Source of the DNA: Metabacillus_B sp050107715
GTDB taxonomy: Bacteria > Bacillota > Bacilli > Bacillales > Bacillaceae
Direction: 5' to 3'
Assembly (NCBI RefSeq): GCF_050107715.1
Contig: NZ_JBNILN010000001.1
Coordinates: 1-64,000, forward strand
DNA length: 64,000 nucleotides
Shown piece by piece: positions 35,346 through 43,895 of the stretch (position 1 is the first letter of the stretch; every line of letters begins with the position of its first letter). Position numbers and translations under genes: made by a program. The notes under the pieces were generated by a model. The model ran no database searches. It was not told where the DNA came from and was given only the letters and a program-made list of their open reading frames with translations.

Positions 35346-36203
35346 TTATTTTATTTTCCGGTAGATTTTTTCAGCAGGATCAAATTCCTGATAATCGTAA
35401 GCTACTTCTGTAAATTTAAGTGATTCTTTATCACCGAGCCCTATGAATCCACCCTCGCACAAGCTTTCATGGAAGAGTCGGTGGACCTGATTTTGCAGGG
35501 TTCCTGTAAAGTATATCAGTACGTTCCGGCAAATGATGACATGAAACTCGTTAAACGATTGATCCGTCACCAGATTGTGCTGGGCAAAACTGATATTCTT
35601 CATCAGCTCGGGGCGAAAATAGGCAAATCGCTCGTCCGCAGAGTAGAATTCTGAAAATGAGCGGGTTCCCCCTGATAAGAGGTAGTTCTTAGTATAATTT
35701 TGCATTTTGGTTAACGCGAACTTTCCTTTTTTCGCCTGATCCAATACCCGTTCATTCATATCTGTCGCATAAATATGGGTTCGTTCAGAAAGGCCTTCTT
35801 CTTCAAGGAGGATGGCCATAGAATACACTTCTTCTCCTGTCGAACAGCCGGCATGCCAGATTCTGACTGCAGGCAGTTCACGCAGCCGCGGAACGACTTT
35901 TTCCCTGAAAGAACGGAAGAAGCTAGGATTCCGGAACATCTCCGTCACATTGATGGAAAAATCGTTTAACAGGGTATTTAGCATTTCAGGTTCATGGATC
36001 GCCCTGTCCAACAGGCTCGAAATGCGGTTGATTTGTTCCATTCTCATCCGGTTTTGAATTCTTCTTCCAATCGAGGATCTCATATAGCCTCTAAAGTCAT
36101 ATCCTGAAAGCCTGTAGATGCCTTCGAGCAGCAAGTCCATTTCTATTTCTTCACGCAAACCCGATGAGGACTCTTCCAGATAATTTAGATCTTTCTCTTC
36201 CAT
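35346..36203 (-). CDS. rsbM: CheR-type methyltransferase RsbM
   Basis: About 285 residues from ATG 36203 (GAGG 9 bases upstream; the TTG at 36212 sits inside the site). CheR N-domain (SGYDFRGYMRSSIGRRIQNRM) then the SAM-binding domain (VRIWHAGCSTGEEVYSMAILL; IYATDMNERVLDQA; VIICRNVLIYF). In B. cereus RsbM methylates the hybrid kinase RsbK and holds back sigma-B activation. The lone CheR beside a CHASE3/GAF kinase and an RR-PP2C phosphatase, rather than che genes, fits this role. Separated from rsbK by 15 bases, so an operon. Confidence 0.88.
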   Translation of the reverse strand: MEEKDLNYLEESSSGLREEIEMDLLLEGIYRLSGYDFRGYMRSSIGRRIQNRMRMEQINRISSLLDRAIHEPEMLNTLLNDFSINVTEMFRNPSFFRSFREKVVPRLRELPAVRIWHAGCSTGEEVYSMAILLEEEGLSERTHIYATDMNERVLDQAKKGKFALTKMQNYTKNYLLSGGTRSFSEFYSADERFAYFRPELMKNISFAQHNLVTDQSFNEFHVIICRNVLIYFTGTLQNQVHRLFHESLCEGGFIGLGDKESLKFTEVAYDYQEFDPAEKIYRKIK

Positions 36204-36218
36204 TTGCTTCAACCTCTT

Positions 36219-38882
36219 TTACTTTGTTAGCCAGACCCTCATAGCAGAAAGAAGCTGCTCAATTTTAAGCGGTTTGCTGATATAATCCGAGGCTCCTGCT
36301 TCAAGACATTTTTCCCTGTCGTTTTTCATCGCCTTTGCTGTAAGGGCAATAATCGGCACATCCGTCATGCTATACTCCTGGCGAATCATTTTCATTGTCT
36401 CATAGCCATCCATTACCGGCATCATGATATCCATCAAGATTAAATCGACCGATTCTTGCCCGGTTTCGAGAAGCTCCAGGCACTTCAGGCCGTTTTCAGC
36501 TGTGATGACGTTCATGCCCTCACTCTTTAGGGCTGCTTCAAGAACATAAATATTCCGATAATCATCATCCACAATCAAAACGTTCTTTCCTGCAAATACA
36601 TCTTCATTTTCTGGAGTATTCGGTGCCGGCATTTCCTGGACTGCAATGGTTTCGGCTCCGACAGCCGCTTCATATTGAGACCGCTGTTCCTCAGATATTT
36701 CTGCCAGATCCGGATGGGCAGGAAACGTCAGAGTAAATATACTGCCTTTTCCTTCTTCACTTTCCAGGGTAATCCCTCCGCCAAGAAGCTTGGCGAGTTC
36801 ACGGCAGATGGAAAGACCGAGCCCCGTGCCTCCATACTTTCTGACAGTCGCACCATCGCCCTGCTGGAATGCCTCAAAAATTACGTCCTGCTTCTCAGGG
36901 GGGATTCCAATTCCTGTGTCTTTTACGGCAATCAGGATCTGACCTTCTCCATTTTGATTGATCGAAACCGTAATACCGCCTTCGGTTGTAAATTTAAACG
37001 CGTTGGACAGAAGATTTTTAATAATTTGATTCAAGCGCTTTTCGTCCGTATAAACCAAGTCCGGCACGTCGGTGGAATACTCAATATTCAAATACAGTCC
37101 TTTTTGGGCTGCTATGTGATCAAAGTTCCGTTCGATATACTCTGGAATTCCTGCCGCATTCACTTCACTGAAATGAATTTCCAGCTTGCCAGACTCAACT
37201 TTGGATAAATCCAGAATTTCATCAATCAGGTTAAGCAGGTCCTGGCCTGAAGAGTGAATGATCTCTGCAAATTCCTGCTCTTCAGAAGCAAGTTTTTTCC
37301 CTGTATTCTCAGCAAGCATCTCAGAGAGGATCAGGATACTGTTGAGCGGTGTTCTAAGCTCGTGGGACATATTGGCCAGGAACTCGGATTTGTATTTAGA
37401 GCCAGCGATCAGCTGCTTCGCCTGTGCTTCGAGCTCTTCTTTTGCCTGTTCAAGCTCTTTGGATTTATCCTCAGCATCTTCGCTTCTCGATTCAAGCTGT
37501 TCGTTGATCATCTGCAGCTCCTCTGACTGCATTTGAAGTTCCTCTGATTGAGTCTGCAATTCTTCCGATTGAGTTTGAAGCTCTTCAGTCATGGCCTGGG
37601 ATTCAGCGAGAAGACGTTTGATTTCCATTTGGCCGAGTACACTGTTGACCGTCAGCCCCATTGACTCGACGAGTGCTTCGAGCAGCTGAATGTGCTTCGG
37701 CAAGTATTCAGAAACACTTGCAAGTTCAATGACCGCTACTGCATCCCCTTTGTATAATACTGGAGCAATTAACAGACTGTTTGGCTTGATCTGCCCCAAA
37801 GAGGATGAAATTGGCTGATAGTCTTTGCCGATTTCATTGACAGCCATTACTTTTCTATCCAGTGCTGCCTGTCCGGCAAGACCTTCTCCAAGACCGAATG
37901 AAGTCTTTCCCAGCTCTTCGTCAAATGCATATCCAGCCTTTTTAACAAACACTTTGCGATCTTTCACGTAAAAGACACCCATTGCCGAACCTGTCATTTC
38001 TGCAATATTTTTAAGGAATGTTTCTCCCAAAGGCTCGAGAGAAGAGATCCCTTGATTGTCTGTATTCACTTTATTAATGCCTGTCTGAATCCAGCTTCGT
38101 TCTTCCATAACATCCAGAAGACCGTTTGTAGCTACCGCTAAATCCTTGATCTCATCGTTTGTCTTTACCTTCAGACGAGTGGATAGGCTGCCTCCGACTG
38201 TCATTGCTTTAATATTGTTGATTACCTGCTGCACGGTGGAAACAACGGATCTGGAAATGGCCAATCCAGTAACAATTGAAATAATAATTGTCACTAGCAT
38301 AAGGCCGTACATCGTCAGCCGGAGTCCCTGGTTCTGGGCATCCAATTGCTCTGCCCTTTGTTTCGTTAAGCTGAGTTCCGTGCTCCGAAATGATTCAAAT
38401 TGACCGCGGACCGCCTGAATCTCACCGGAATCGGGACTTTGTTCATAAATTGAGGTGATTTCCTCTTCCTTTCCTTGTTTTTTTAAAGTTATGAGGAGTT
38501 CACCTCTTTCTGAAATCCATTCATTGATATTCCCTTTTATCGTTTCCAGCTTTTCCTGCTGGGAAGGGTTATCGCTCAAAAGCACGCCAAGATCCTTGAA
38601 GTTTTCTTCTAATTCATCATTGGCAGTCTCAAAGGAATTTGCATAGTCCTCATCCCCTGTTAAGACAAAACCTCTTTGGCCGGTCTGCATTTCAAGCAAA
38701 TTTGTTTCTGCCTGACCCGTCAGGTTAAAAATCTGCAAATCGTGATTTATAATAAAATTTCTCTGTTTCTGCATTTGGGATATCTGGCTGTTTATCAGCA
38801 AAATCGACCCAATTAAACAAATAAGAATGACTGCATAGCCGAATAGGATTTTATTCCTAATTCCGATTTTCATGATTTTCAT
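36219..38882 (-). CDS. rsbK: hybrid sensor histidine kinase RsbK
   Basis: 887 residues. Membrane helix (about 9-30), CHASE3 extracellular domain (about 38-178), second helix (about 183-205), HAMP (about 207-258), GAF (about 265-415), a coiled coil with repeated QSEELQ heptads (about 425-490), HisKA with phosphorylated His507 (MSHELRTPLN), HATPase_c (about 610-725; GTGLGLSICRELA) and a C-terminal receiver with Asp818 (LMDIMMPVMDG). This is the architecture of B. cereus RsbK, which passes phosphate to RsbY. The coiled coil could carry the Glu residues that RsbM methylates. It could sense wall or redox stress. Confidence 0.9.
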   Translation of the reverse strand: MKIMKIGIRNKILFGYAVILICLIGSILLINSQISQMQKQRNFIINHDLQIFNLTGQAETNLLEMQTGQRGFVLTGDEDYANSFETANDELEENFKDLGVLLSDNPSQQEKLETIKGNINEWISERGELLITLKKQGKEEEITSIYEQSPDSGEIQAVRGQFESFRSTELSLTKQRAEQLDAQNQGLRLTMYGLMLVTIIISIVTGLAISRSVVSTVQQVINNIKAMTVGGSLSTRLKVKTNDEIKDLAVATNGLLDVMEERSWIQTGINKVNTDNQGISSLEPLGETFLKNIAEMTGSAMGVFYVKDRKVFVKKAGYAFDEELGKTSFGLGEGLAGQAALDRKVMAVNEIGKDYQPISSSLGQIKPNSLLIAPVLYKGDAVAVIELASVSEYLPKHIQLLEALVESMGLTVNSVLGQMEIKRLLAESQAMTEELQTQSEELQTQSEELQMQSEELQMINEQLESRSEDAEDKSKELEQAKEELEAQAKQLIAGSKYKSEFLANMSHELRTPLNSILILSEMLAENTGKKLASEEQEFAEIIHSSGQDLLNLIDEILDLSKVESGKLEIHFSEVNAAGIPEYIERNFDHIAAQKGLYLNIEYSTDVPDLVYTDEKRLNQIIKNLLSNAFKFTTEGGITVSINQNGEGQILIAVKDTGIGIPPEKQDVIFEAFQQGDGATVRKYGGTGLGLSICRELAKLLGGGITLESEEGKGSIFTLTFPAHPDLAEISEEQRSQYEAAVGAETIAVQEMPAPNTPENEDVFAGKNVLIVDDDYRNIYVLEAALKSEGMNVITAENGLKCLELLETGQESVDLILMDIMMPVMDGYETMKMIRQEYSMTDVPIIALTAKAMKNDREKCLEAGASDYISKPLKIEQLLSAMRVWLTK

Positions 38883-39061
38883 TCGTCCCCTTCGATAATC
38901 TCTTTAAAATTATATACCAATTCCGTCAAACTGCCTATCCTGAAAGCACACTTCCCAATTTTAAAAAACAGGGGAAATTCCACCTGCTCCTGAAGCCTGA
39001 GGGTTCCCTTTCACGCAGTCCTTCCCGGCTTGTCATACGCCTGTTAATCATCCTGCCCCCC

Positions 39062-39090
39062 TTGCATCCCTCTTTAAATCGTGATATAGT
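39062..39090 (+). promoter_or_regulatory. sigma-A promoter of a candidate small RNA
   Basis: TTGCAT (39062-39067) and TATAGT (39085-39090) with a 17-base spacer. The predicted start is near 39096, at the beginning of a stable structured segment with no ORF. Confidence 0.7.
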
Positions 39091-39095
39091 ACTAG

Positions 39096-39213
39096 GGCGA
39101 TGAGCTGAGTTGCATAAGACGGGGGACGCACCTTTAAGGTACAAACGATGTGGCGTTTGGTCCCCCGCCGCAATACGCAGAGGCACCTGATTATTCAGGT
39201 GCCTTTTTTATTT
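39096..39213 (+). ncRNA. candidate structured small RNA with its own terminator
   Basis: About 117 bases between a good promoter and a strong terminator (GGCACCTGA/TCAGGTGCC with TTTTTT, 39182-39210). Inside, CGGGGGAC (39120-39127) pairs with GTCCCCCG (39160-39167); within this stem CAAACG (39142-39147) pairs with CGTTTG (39154-39159) and ACC/GGT can close a small hairpin (39130-39140). Outer pairing of GTTGC with GCAAT (39109 and 39170) is also possible. I do not recognise a named family. There is no ribosome site or ORF. It could be a trans-acting sRNA or, less likely, a leader of the transpeptidase gene 200 bases on. Confidence 0.65.
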
Positions 39214-39417
39214 CCACTTTTCACGACAGTCGCAATGCCCCATTAAATCCCCCTTGCCGTCTCTTTAATGAACTCGGCACCTTTTTATCCCCTTCAATTA
39301 AACACAGCGTTTGCAAAATTTATAGTAAGCTTAATTTCCTTACAAGGTTCTACAATTTTCTATTTTTTCCTGAATTACAATATATTGGTAGTTTCAGATA
39401 ATCCAAGGGGGAGAAAT

Positions 39418-40785
39418 ATGAAAAAGCTCATGTGTCTGATTGTGCTGGCGTTCAGTCTGGTATTGGCAGGGAATGTTCCTGCTGCTTCTGCTGCAGGGGA
39501 TCAATTGATTATTATAAACAAATCGATTAACAAGCTTGCCTTCTTTGATCACGGCAAACTCATACGGACATTCCGCATTGCTACAGGACGGAACGACAGC
39601 CTGACACCGGAAGGGACGTTTAAAATTGTTTCAAAGATTGTGAACCGGCCTTATTATACAAATAGCATCCCCGGAGGCGATCCCCGCAACCCACTCGGTG
39701 ACAGATGGCTTGGGCTTGACGCAAGAGGTACATACGGGACTACCTATGCCATCCACGGCAATAACAATGAAAGCTCAATCGGAAAATACGTAAGCTCCGG
39801 CTGTGTAAGGATGCACAACAGCGATGTAAGGTGGCTATACCCGCAAGTGGAGAAAATGACAAAGGTGATCATTTTGAAATCCGGAGATTCCTTCGAAACG
39901 ATTGCCCGGAAAAAAGGGTATTCATTAAAATCCCAGTACTCCGCCTATTCAGCAGCCGGCAATCAAGGAAAAAAATTGATGCAGGCCACCGCTAAATACA
40001 AAAGCATTATCAGCAGCGGAAGCATAACGAGAATGCATACTCTATATGATGGGGTAACCTCAGAGCTGAGGGCAACAGAAAAAGCCATCGGAAAAGTTCC
40101 GGGCAAAAGCAAAAGAAACGATCTTTTGAAAAAATATGTGACACCTGCCAAAATCACGATTGCAGGCAGTATGTACGAAATGTCCCAGCATAGATTGATG
40201 CTTTCAATAAAACAAAGCATCTCTTCCGGGCAGATTTCAAAGGCTCAGTCACAGCTTGCCGCACTGGACAGGCTTCAAGCTAAAACCATTCAGTTCAAAA
40301 AATCCGGAAGCTACCCGCGCCTGCCTGCCTCGATCTCTGCAAGCCTCGAAGGCCAGGAAGCTGATTTATACGGGATGATTCTTCAAATCAGAACTAGAGA
40401 TTACAATAAAGCCATAGCTGGATCAAGCATCACTTCTCTTGACAGGCAATACGGAACATTGGTTTCAGCGATTTCCGCAACGGAAAGAGAAATCGGCCAG
40501 GTGCCTGGAGCCTCTATTCGCCAGGCTAAGCTAACACAGTATATCAAACCTGCTAAAATATCCCGTGAACGAACGATGAACCAGGTATCTATGCACCGTC
40601 TGCTCAATTATATGGATCGGAGCATAAAATCCGGAGCCACTTCAAGAGCAAGACAGAAGATCGCGGCATACGAACAGCTAAGAACACAATCAGCCGCCAT
40701 TCAAAAAGCACATGGCTACCCATTCCTTCAAAATCTTGAAGATGGATTGAACAAGCGATTTGCAGATTTAAAAACGAAACTCTAA
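39418..40785 (+). CDS. exported L,D-transpeptidase (YkuD) with two C-terminal helical repeats
   Basis: 455 residues from ATG 39418 (AAGGGGGAG upstream). Signal peptide (about 1-26), then a YkuD catalytic domain (about 28-160) with the HGNNNESSIG and SSGCVRMHNSDV active-site motif, Cys as nucleophile. A long C-terminal part has two copies of about 115 residues: copy 1 carries IGKVPGKSKRNDLLKKYVTP and copy 2 IGQVPGASIRQAKLTQYIKP. YkuD enzymes make 3-3 peptide crosslinks in peptidoglycan or anchor proteins to it. The repeats resemble SbsC-like wall-binding helices and probably hold the enzyme at the wall; this is inference. Confidence 0.9.
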   Translation: MKKLMCLIVLAFSLVLAGNVPAASAAGDQLIIINKSINKLAFFDHGKLIRTFRIATGRNDSLTPEGTFKIVSKIVNRPYYTNSIPGGDPRNPLGDRWLGLDARGTYGTTYAIHGNNNESSIGKYVSSGCVRMHNSDVRWLYPQVEKMTKVIILKSGDSFETIARKKGYSLKSQYSAYSAAGNQGKKLMQATAKYKSIISSGSITRMHTLYDGVTSELRATEKAIGKVPGKSKRNDLLKKYVTPAKITIAGSMYEMSQHRLMLSIKQSISSGQISKAQSQLAALDRLQAKTIQFKKSGSYPRLPASISASLEGQEADLYGMILQIRTRDYNKAIAGSSITSLDRQYGTLVSAISATEREIGQVPGASIRQAKLTQYIKPAKISRERTMNQVSMHRLLNYMDRSIKSGATSRARQKIAAYEQLRTQSAAIQKAHGYPFLQNLEDGLNKRFADLKTKL

Positions 40786-40796
40786 GAGATTTTATC

Positions 40797-40830
40797 CGAT
40801 GCTGGTCTTCTCAGAAGATCAGCATTTTTT
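40797..40830 (+). terminator. terminator after the transpeptidase gene
   Basis: ATGCTGGTCTTCT and AGAAGATCAGCAT form a 13-bp stem (one wobble) with a T-run. It abuts the first TnrA-type box. Confidence 0.9.
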
Positions 40831-40831
40831 A

Positions 40832-40848
40832 TGTTAGATTTTCTAACA
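40832..40848 (+). promoter_or_regulatory. TnrA/GlnR box 1
   Basis: TGTTAGATTTTCTAACA fits the consensus TGTNANAWWWTNTNACA at every fixed position and is nearly a perfect palindrome. It lies 150 bases before amtB and matches TnrA sites of the B. subtilis nrgAB operon. Confidence 0.9.
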
Positions 40849-40944
40849 AAATGTATCTGCTTACATATAAAAATATTGATTTATTTGAAAATTCTTATTG
40901 ATATTATTTGTTCTTTCACATATGATACTTTATATAACAACCAA

Positions 40945-40961
40945 TGTCATATAAGCTAACA
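40945..40961 (+). promoter_or_regulatory. TnrA/GlnR box 2
   Basis: TGTCATATAAGCTAACA matches the same consensus except for a G in the central A/T run. It lies 37 bases before the amtB start, so it may act at the promoter or as a repressor site. Confidence 0.78.
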
Positions 40962-40998
40962 TGAAGAAAAACAATGAATATTGAAGGAGGAATTAGCA

Positions 40999-42225
40999 AT
41001 GCAGATGGGCGACTCGTTACTTATGTTCGTAGCAACCTTGCTGGTGTGGATTATGACTCCGGGTATTGCCTTATTTTACGGAGGAATGGTCCGGAGCAAA
41101 AATGTTCTCAGTACTGCGATGTACAGTTTAAGTTCCATTGCCATCATTTCAGTCCTTTGGATTATTGCAGGCTATTCACTGGCTTTTTCAACAACAGGAA
41201 ACGCGTTTATTGGAGGGCTTGACTGGATTGGCCTTCAGGGGGTCACCTTTGAGCCTAATCCTGATTACAGCGCCACAATTCCCCACAGCTTATATATGAT
41301 GTTTCAGCTGACGTTCGCCGTTCTAACATGTGCGATTATATCAGGAGCTTTCGCAGAGCGAATGAGGTTTTCAGCTTTTGTGCTGTTCAGTGTTTTATGG
41401 ACTTTTCTCGTATATGCTCCCGTAGCCCACTGGGTTTGGGGAGTAGGGGGATGGCTCCGGGAACTTGGTGCTTTGGACTTTGCGGGAGGGAATGTTGTTC
41501 ATATTTCATCCGGTGTAGCCGGACTGGTGCTGGCGGTTGTCATCGGTACGAGAAAAAGCAAAAATTCTGTTTCCCCGCATAATCTCCCGCTAACTCTGCT
41601 TGGAGGCATGCTGATTTGGTTTGGGTGGTTCGGGTTCAATGTCGGGAGTGCCCTTACTTTGAATGATGTCGCAATGACCGCTTTCATTAACACCAATACA
41701 GCTGCTGCTACAGGTATTATTGGGTGGATCCTCGTTGAATGGCTTATTAATAAAAAACCAACTATGCTCGGGGCTATTTCCGGGGCAATAGCCGGACTTG
41801 TTGCCATTACCCCTGCTTGCGGATTTGTTACACCGGCAGCATCGATCGTCATTGGACTCATCGGAGGAGCCGTTTGCTTCTGGGGAGTATTCTTTCTAAA
41901 AGAAAAGCTTGGCTATGATGATGCATTGGATGCATTCGGATTGCACGGAATCGGCGGTACATGGGGAGGAATTGCAACCGGTTTGTTCGCGACAACTTCC
42001 GTAAACACTGCCGGGGCTGACGGACTCTTCTATGGAAACGCTGTGCTATTGCTAAAGCAGCTGATAGCCATTGGTGCCACTTACGTGTTCGTAGGAGCCG
42101 CAACCTTCATTCTTATAAAAGCGGTAAGTTTTATTGTCAGCATCCGAGCAAGCGATGAAGAGGAATCCATGGGACTCGACCTTACATTGCACGGTGAAAA
42201 AGCATACCAGGAGTCTAACCTTTAA
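40999..42225 (+). CDS. amtB: ammonium transporter
   Basis: 408 residues from ATG 40999 (AAGGAGG 8 bases upstream). Eleven membrane helices of Amt/Rh type with the conserved signature around DFAGGNVVHISSGVAGL and the ammonium-gate Phe/Trp region (MFQLTFAVLTCAII). Takes up ammonium when nitrogen is scarce. Followed after 20 bases by glnK, the standard pair, equivalent to nrgA-nrgB of B. subtilis. Two TnrA-type boxes precede it. Confidence 0.95.
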   Translation: MQMGDSLLMFVATLLVWIMTPGIALFYGGMVRSKNVLSTAMYSLSSIAIISVLWIIAGYSLAFSTTGNAFIGGLDWIGLQGVTFEPNPDYSATIPHSLYMMFQLTFAVLTCAIISGAFAERMRFSAFVLFSVLWTFLVYAPVAHWVWGVGGWLRELGALDFAGGNVVHISSGVAGLVLAVVIGTRKSKNSVSPHNLPLTLLGGMLIWFGWFGFNVGSALTLNDVAMTAFINTNTAAATGIIGWILVEWLINKKPTMLGAISGAIAGLVAITPACGFVTPAASIVIGLIGGAVCFWGVFFLKEKLGYDDALDAFGLHGIGGTWGGIATGLFATTSVNTAGADGLFYGNAVLLLKQLIAIGATYVFVGAATFILIKAVSFIVSIRASDEEESMGLDLTLHGEKAYQESNL

Positions 42226-42245
42226 AAAGCAGGGGGGCAGCATAA

Positions 42246-42608
42246 ATGAGTGAAAAATTAACGAAAATAGAAATCATATCCCGTCCGGACCGATTTGAAG
42301 AGTTCAAGCAGGAAATGGGTAAAATAGGCGTCAGCGGGATAACTGTTTCAACTGTGAGAGGATGCGGGCTTCAAAAGGGCTTTACGGAGTTTTACCGGGG
42401 GGCTAAAAGAGAAATCAATATGTACGAACGATTGAAGATCGAAATTGTTGTCTGCAAAGTTCCAGTCCAGGATGTAGTGGATCTGGCCTGCAGGATTCTT
42501 AAGACCGGCAAACCGGGAGACGGGAAAATTTTCACCTATGAATTATCCAATGCCTACAAAATCAGAACAGGTGATGAAGGCTGCGAGGCGCTGCAAAACA
42601 AAGATTAA
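42246..42608 (+). CDS. glnK: PII nitrogen regulatory protein
   Basis: 120 residues of the PII fold. The T-loop carries the conserved Tyr (TEFYRGAKREINM), and the C-loop has GKPGDGKIFTYEL. Binds 2-oxoglutarate and ATP/ADP and blocks AmtB when nitrogen is plentiful; in B. subtilis NrgB also interacts with TnrA. Coupled closely to amtB (20-base gap). Confidence 0.94.
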   Translation: MSEKLTKIEIISRPDRFEEFKQEMGKIGVSGITVSTVRGCGLQKGFTEFYRGAKREINMYERLKIEIVVCKVPVQDVVDLACRILKTGKPGDGKIFTYELSNAYKIRTGDEGCEALQNKD

Positions 42609-42620
42609 TAATACCGATAA

Positions 42621-42663
42621 GTAAAAGAAGACCAACCGGGACTCCCGATTGGTCTTCTTTTAC
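42621..42663. terminator. bidirectional terminator between glnK and gvpU
   Basis: GTAAAAGAAGACCAA and TTGGTCTTCTTTTAC plus inner CGGG/CCCG form a long perfect stem. Confidence 0.94.
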
Positions 42664-42667
42664 TGTA

Positions 42668-43048
42668 TCATGCATCTTCTGAAATCTTGCCGAGGAAAAA
42701 CCCATCGGTCTGATCCAGTTTTCCTCTCCATAAAAATTCACTTTTTGAAGGAGTAGGCTTGCTGTCTCCACAGTAAATTTTCGTATCCTTTAAATGGATG
42801 TACAGGACATCCTCTGCGCTTTCAACATCTTGGCTGCTCGCGTCCATCAGCTTGCCGCTGATGGCTTTTGAAAGCTCACTGCCTCCCTCAAACTTTTCAC
42901 TCATGTTTCCGAAGTACTCTTTTGCTGAGATGAGGGTCCCGGTAATGAGAGATCCTTTCATGTTTAGCGTAATATCCAGTGAAAAATTATGTTTGTTTGC
43001 TGCATGTACAAACATTTCTAATATGCTGTCCTTTGAACTGGCACTCAT
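42668..43048 (-). CDS. gvpU: gas vesicle accessory protein GvpU
   Basis: 126 residues, last gene of the gas-vesicle operon. It matches the place and shape of B. megaterium GvpU (LEMFVHAANKHNFSLDITLNMKGSLITG; DVLYIHLKDTKIYCG). In B. megaterium GvpU is not strictly needed for assembly but alters vesicle clustering; that role is known there, not shown here. It is 27 bases after gvpT. Confidence 0.88.
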   Translation of the reverse strand: MSASSKDSILEMFVHAANKHNFSLDITLNMKGSLITGTLISAKEYFGNMSEKFEGGSELSKAISGKLMDASSQDVESAEDVLYIHLKDTKIYCGDSKPTPSKSEFLWRGKLDQTDGFFLGKISEDA

Positions 43049-43075
43049 ATCAGGCCCTCCTTGGCTTCCAGATTG

Positions 43076-43858
43076 TTATTTTGAAGATTGCATCGTATCA
43101 TCTTCACTCTTGATAACAGTTCCGCTGCCATTGTCTGCTTCTTTTTTAGCCGCAGACGCTGTTTTTCTCGCCTTTGCTGTCCTGGTTCGTGCAGCAGTCT
43201 GGGCTGGAGCCGGTTTGGGCTTTTCGGTATCCAATTGTACGGAAGCTGCTGCTTCATTTTCTGCCGGGCTATTAGAAGACGGCTCATTTTCTGTCCCTTC
43301 ATCATCTGCTTGCTGAGATTGAGAAGATGGTGCAGCGCTTTTGGATTCTTCCAGACCCGCTTCATTTTTGCCGGAAGAGGACTCTTCCTGAGCTATACTG
43401 TTTGCTTGCTGATCAGAGGAATTTCCACTGCCTGTTTCCTGGCTTTCTGTTTCTGCCTTTGCTTGTTCCTGGTTATTTTCTTGGTTCTTTTGATTATCAG
43501 ATTTAGGCTTCTCATCTCTTTTTACAATGTACAGAGTGGATTTTTTGATTTTTTCAGCAGCTTCCTGAGTTTTGGAAGTTCCTTTATCTTTAAGGGAGTT
43601 CAGTTTTTCCTTAGTACTTCCTCCAAATTGCTTGCAGCTGTCCATAACAGAAGCAGATTGCTTTCCGATGGAGTCTCTAACTTCCTTTCCGGATTTTGGA
43701 GCTAAAAGCAAGGTTGCTCCAACTCCTGCCAGCACGCCTGCAATAGAGCCTGTTAGAAAGTTTTTGTCAATGGATGGCCGTTTCATTCTGGACTGCTTCT
43801 TTTCCTCATTGTTCCCGCTGGCATTCGTACCTGATTGGTTCTGATTATTTTTTTCCAT
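43076..43858 (-). CDS. gvpT: gas vesicle protein GvpT (YtxH-like)
   Basis: 260 residues from ATG 43858 (AGGAGG 7 bases upstream). A polar N-terminus (about 1-27), a hydrophobic helix with GAPKSG-like block (GSIAGVLAGVGATLLLAPKSGKEVR) of YtxH type, a coiled-coil basic segment, and a long disordered tail rich in Gln, Ser, Glu and Ala. Its position between gvpJ and gvpU is that of gvpT. It is longer than usual because of the low-complexity tail. Confidence 0.82.
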   Translation of the reverse strand: MEKNNQNQSGTNASGNNEEKKQSRMKRPSIDKNFLTGSIAGVLAGVGATLLLAPKSGKEVRDSIGKQSASVMDSCKQFGGSTKEKLNSLKDKGTSKTQEAAEKIKKSTLYIVKRDEKPKSDNQKNQENNQEQAKAETESQETGSGNSSDQQANSIAQEESSSGKNEAGLEESKSAAPSSQSQQADDEGTENEPSSNSPAENEAAASVQLDTEKPKPAPAQTAARTRTAKARKTASAAKKEADNGSGTVIKSEDDTMQSSK

Positions 43859-43895
43859 TTTCATTCCTCCTAAGATTCTAATCGTACAGTTTTTG

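Noticed and set aside
38935..39186. 83-residue minus-strand frame
   Set aside because: It overlaps the candidate RNA and its promoter in antisense; no ribosome site.
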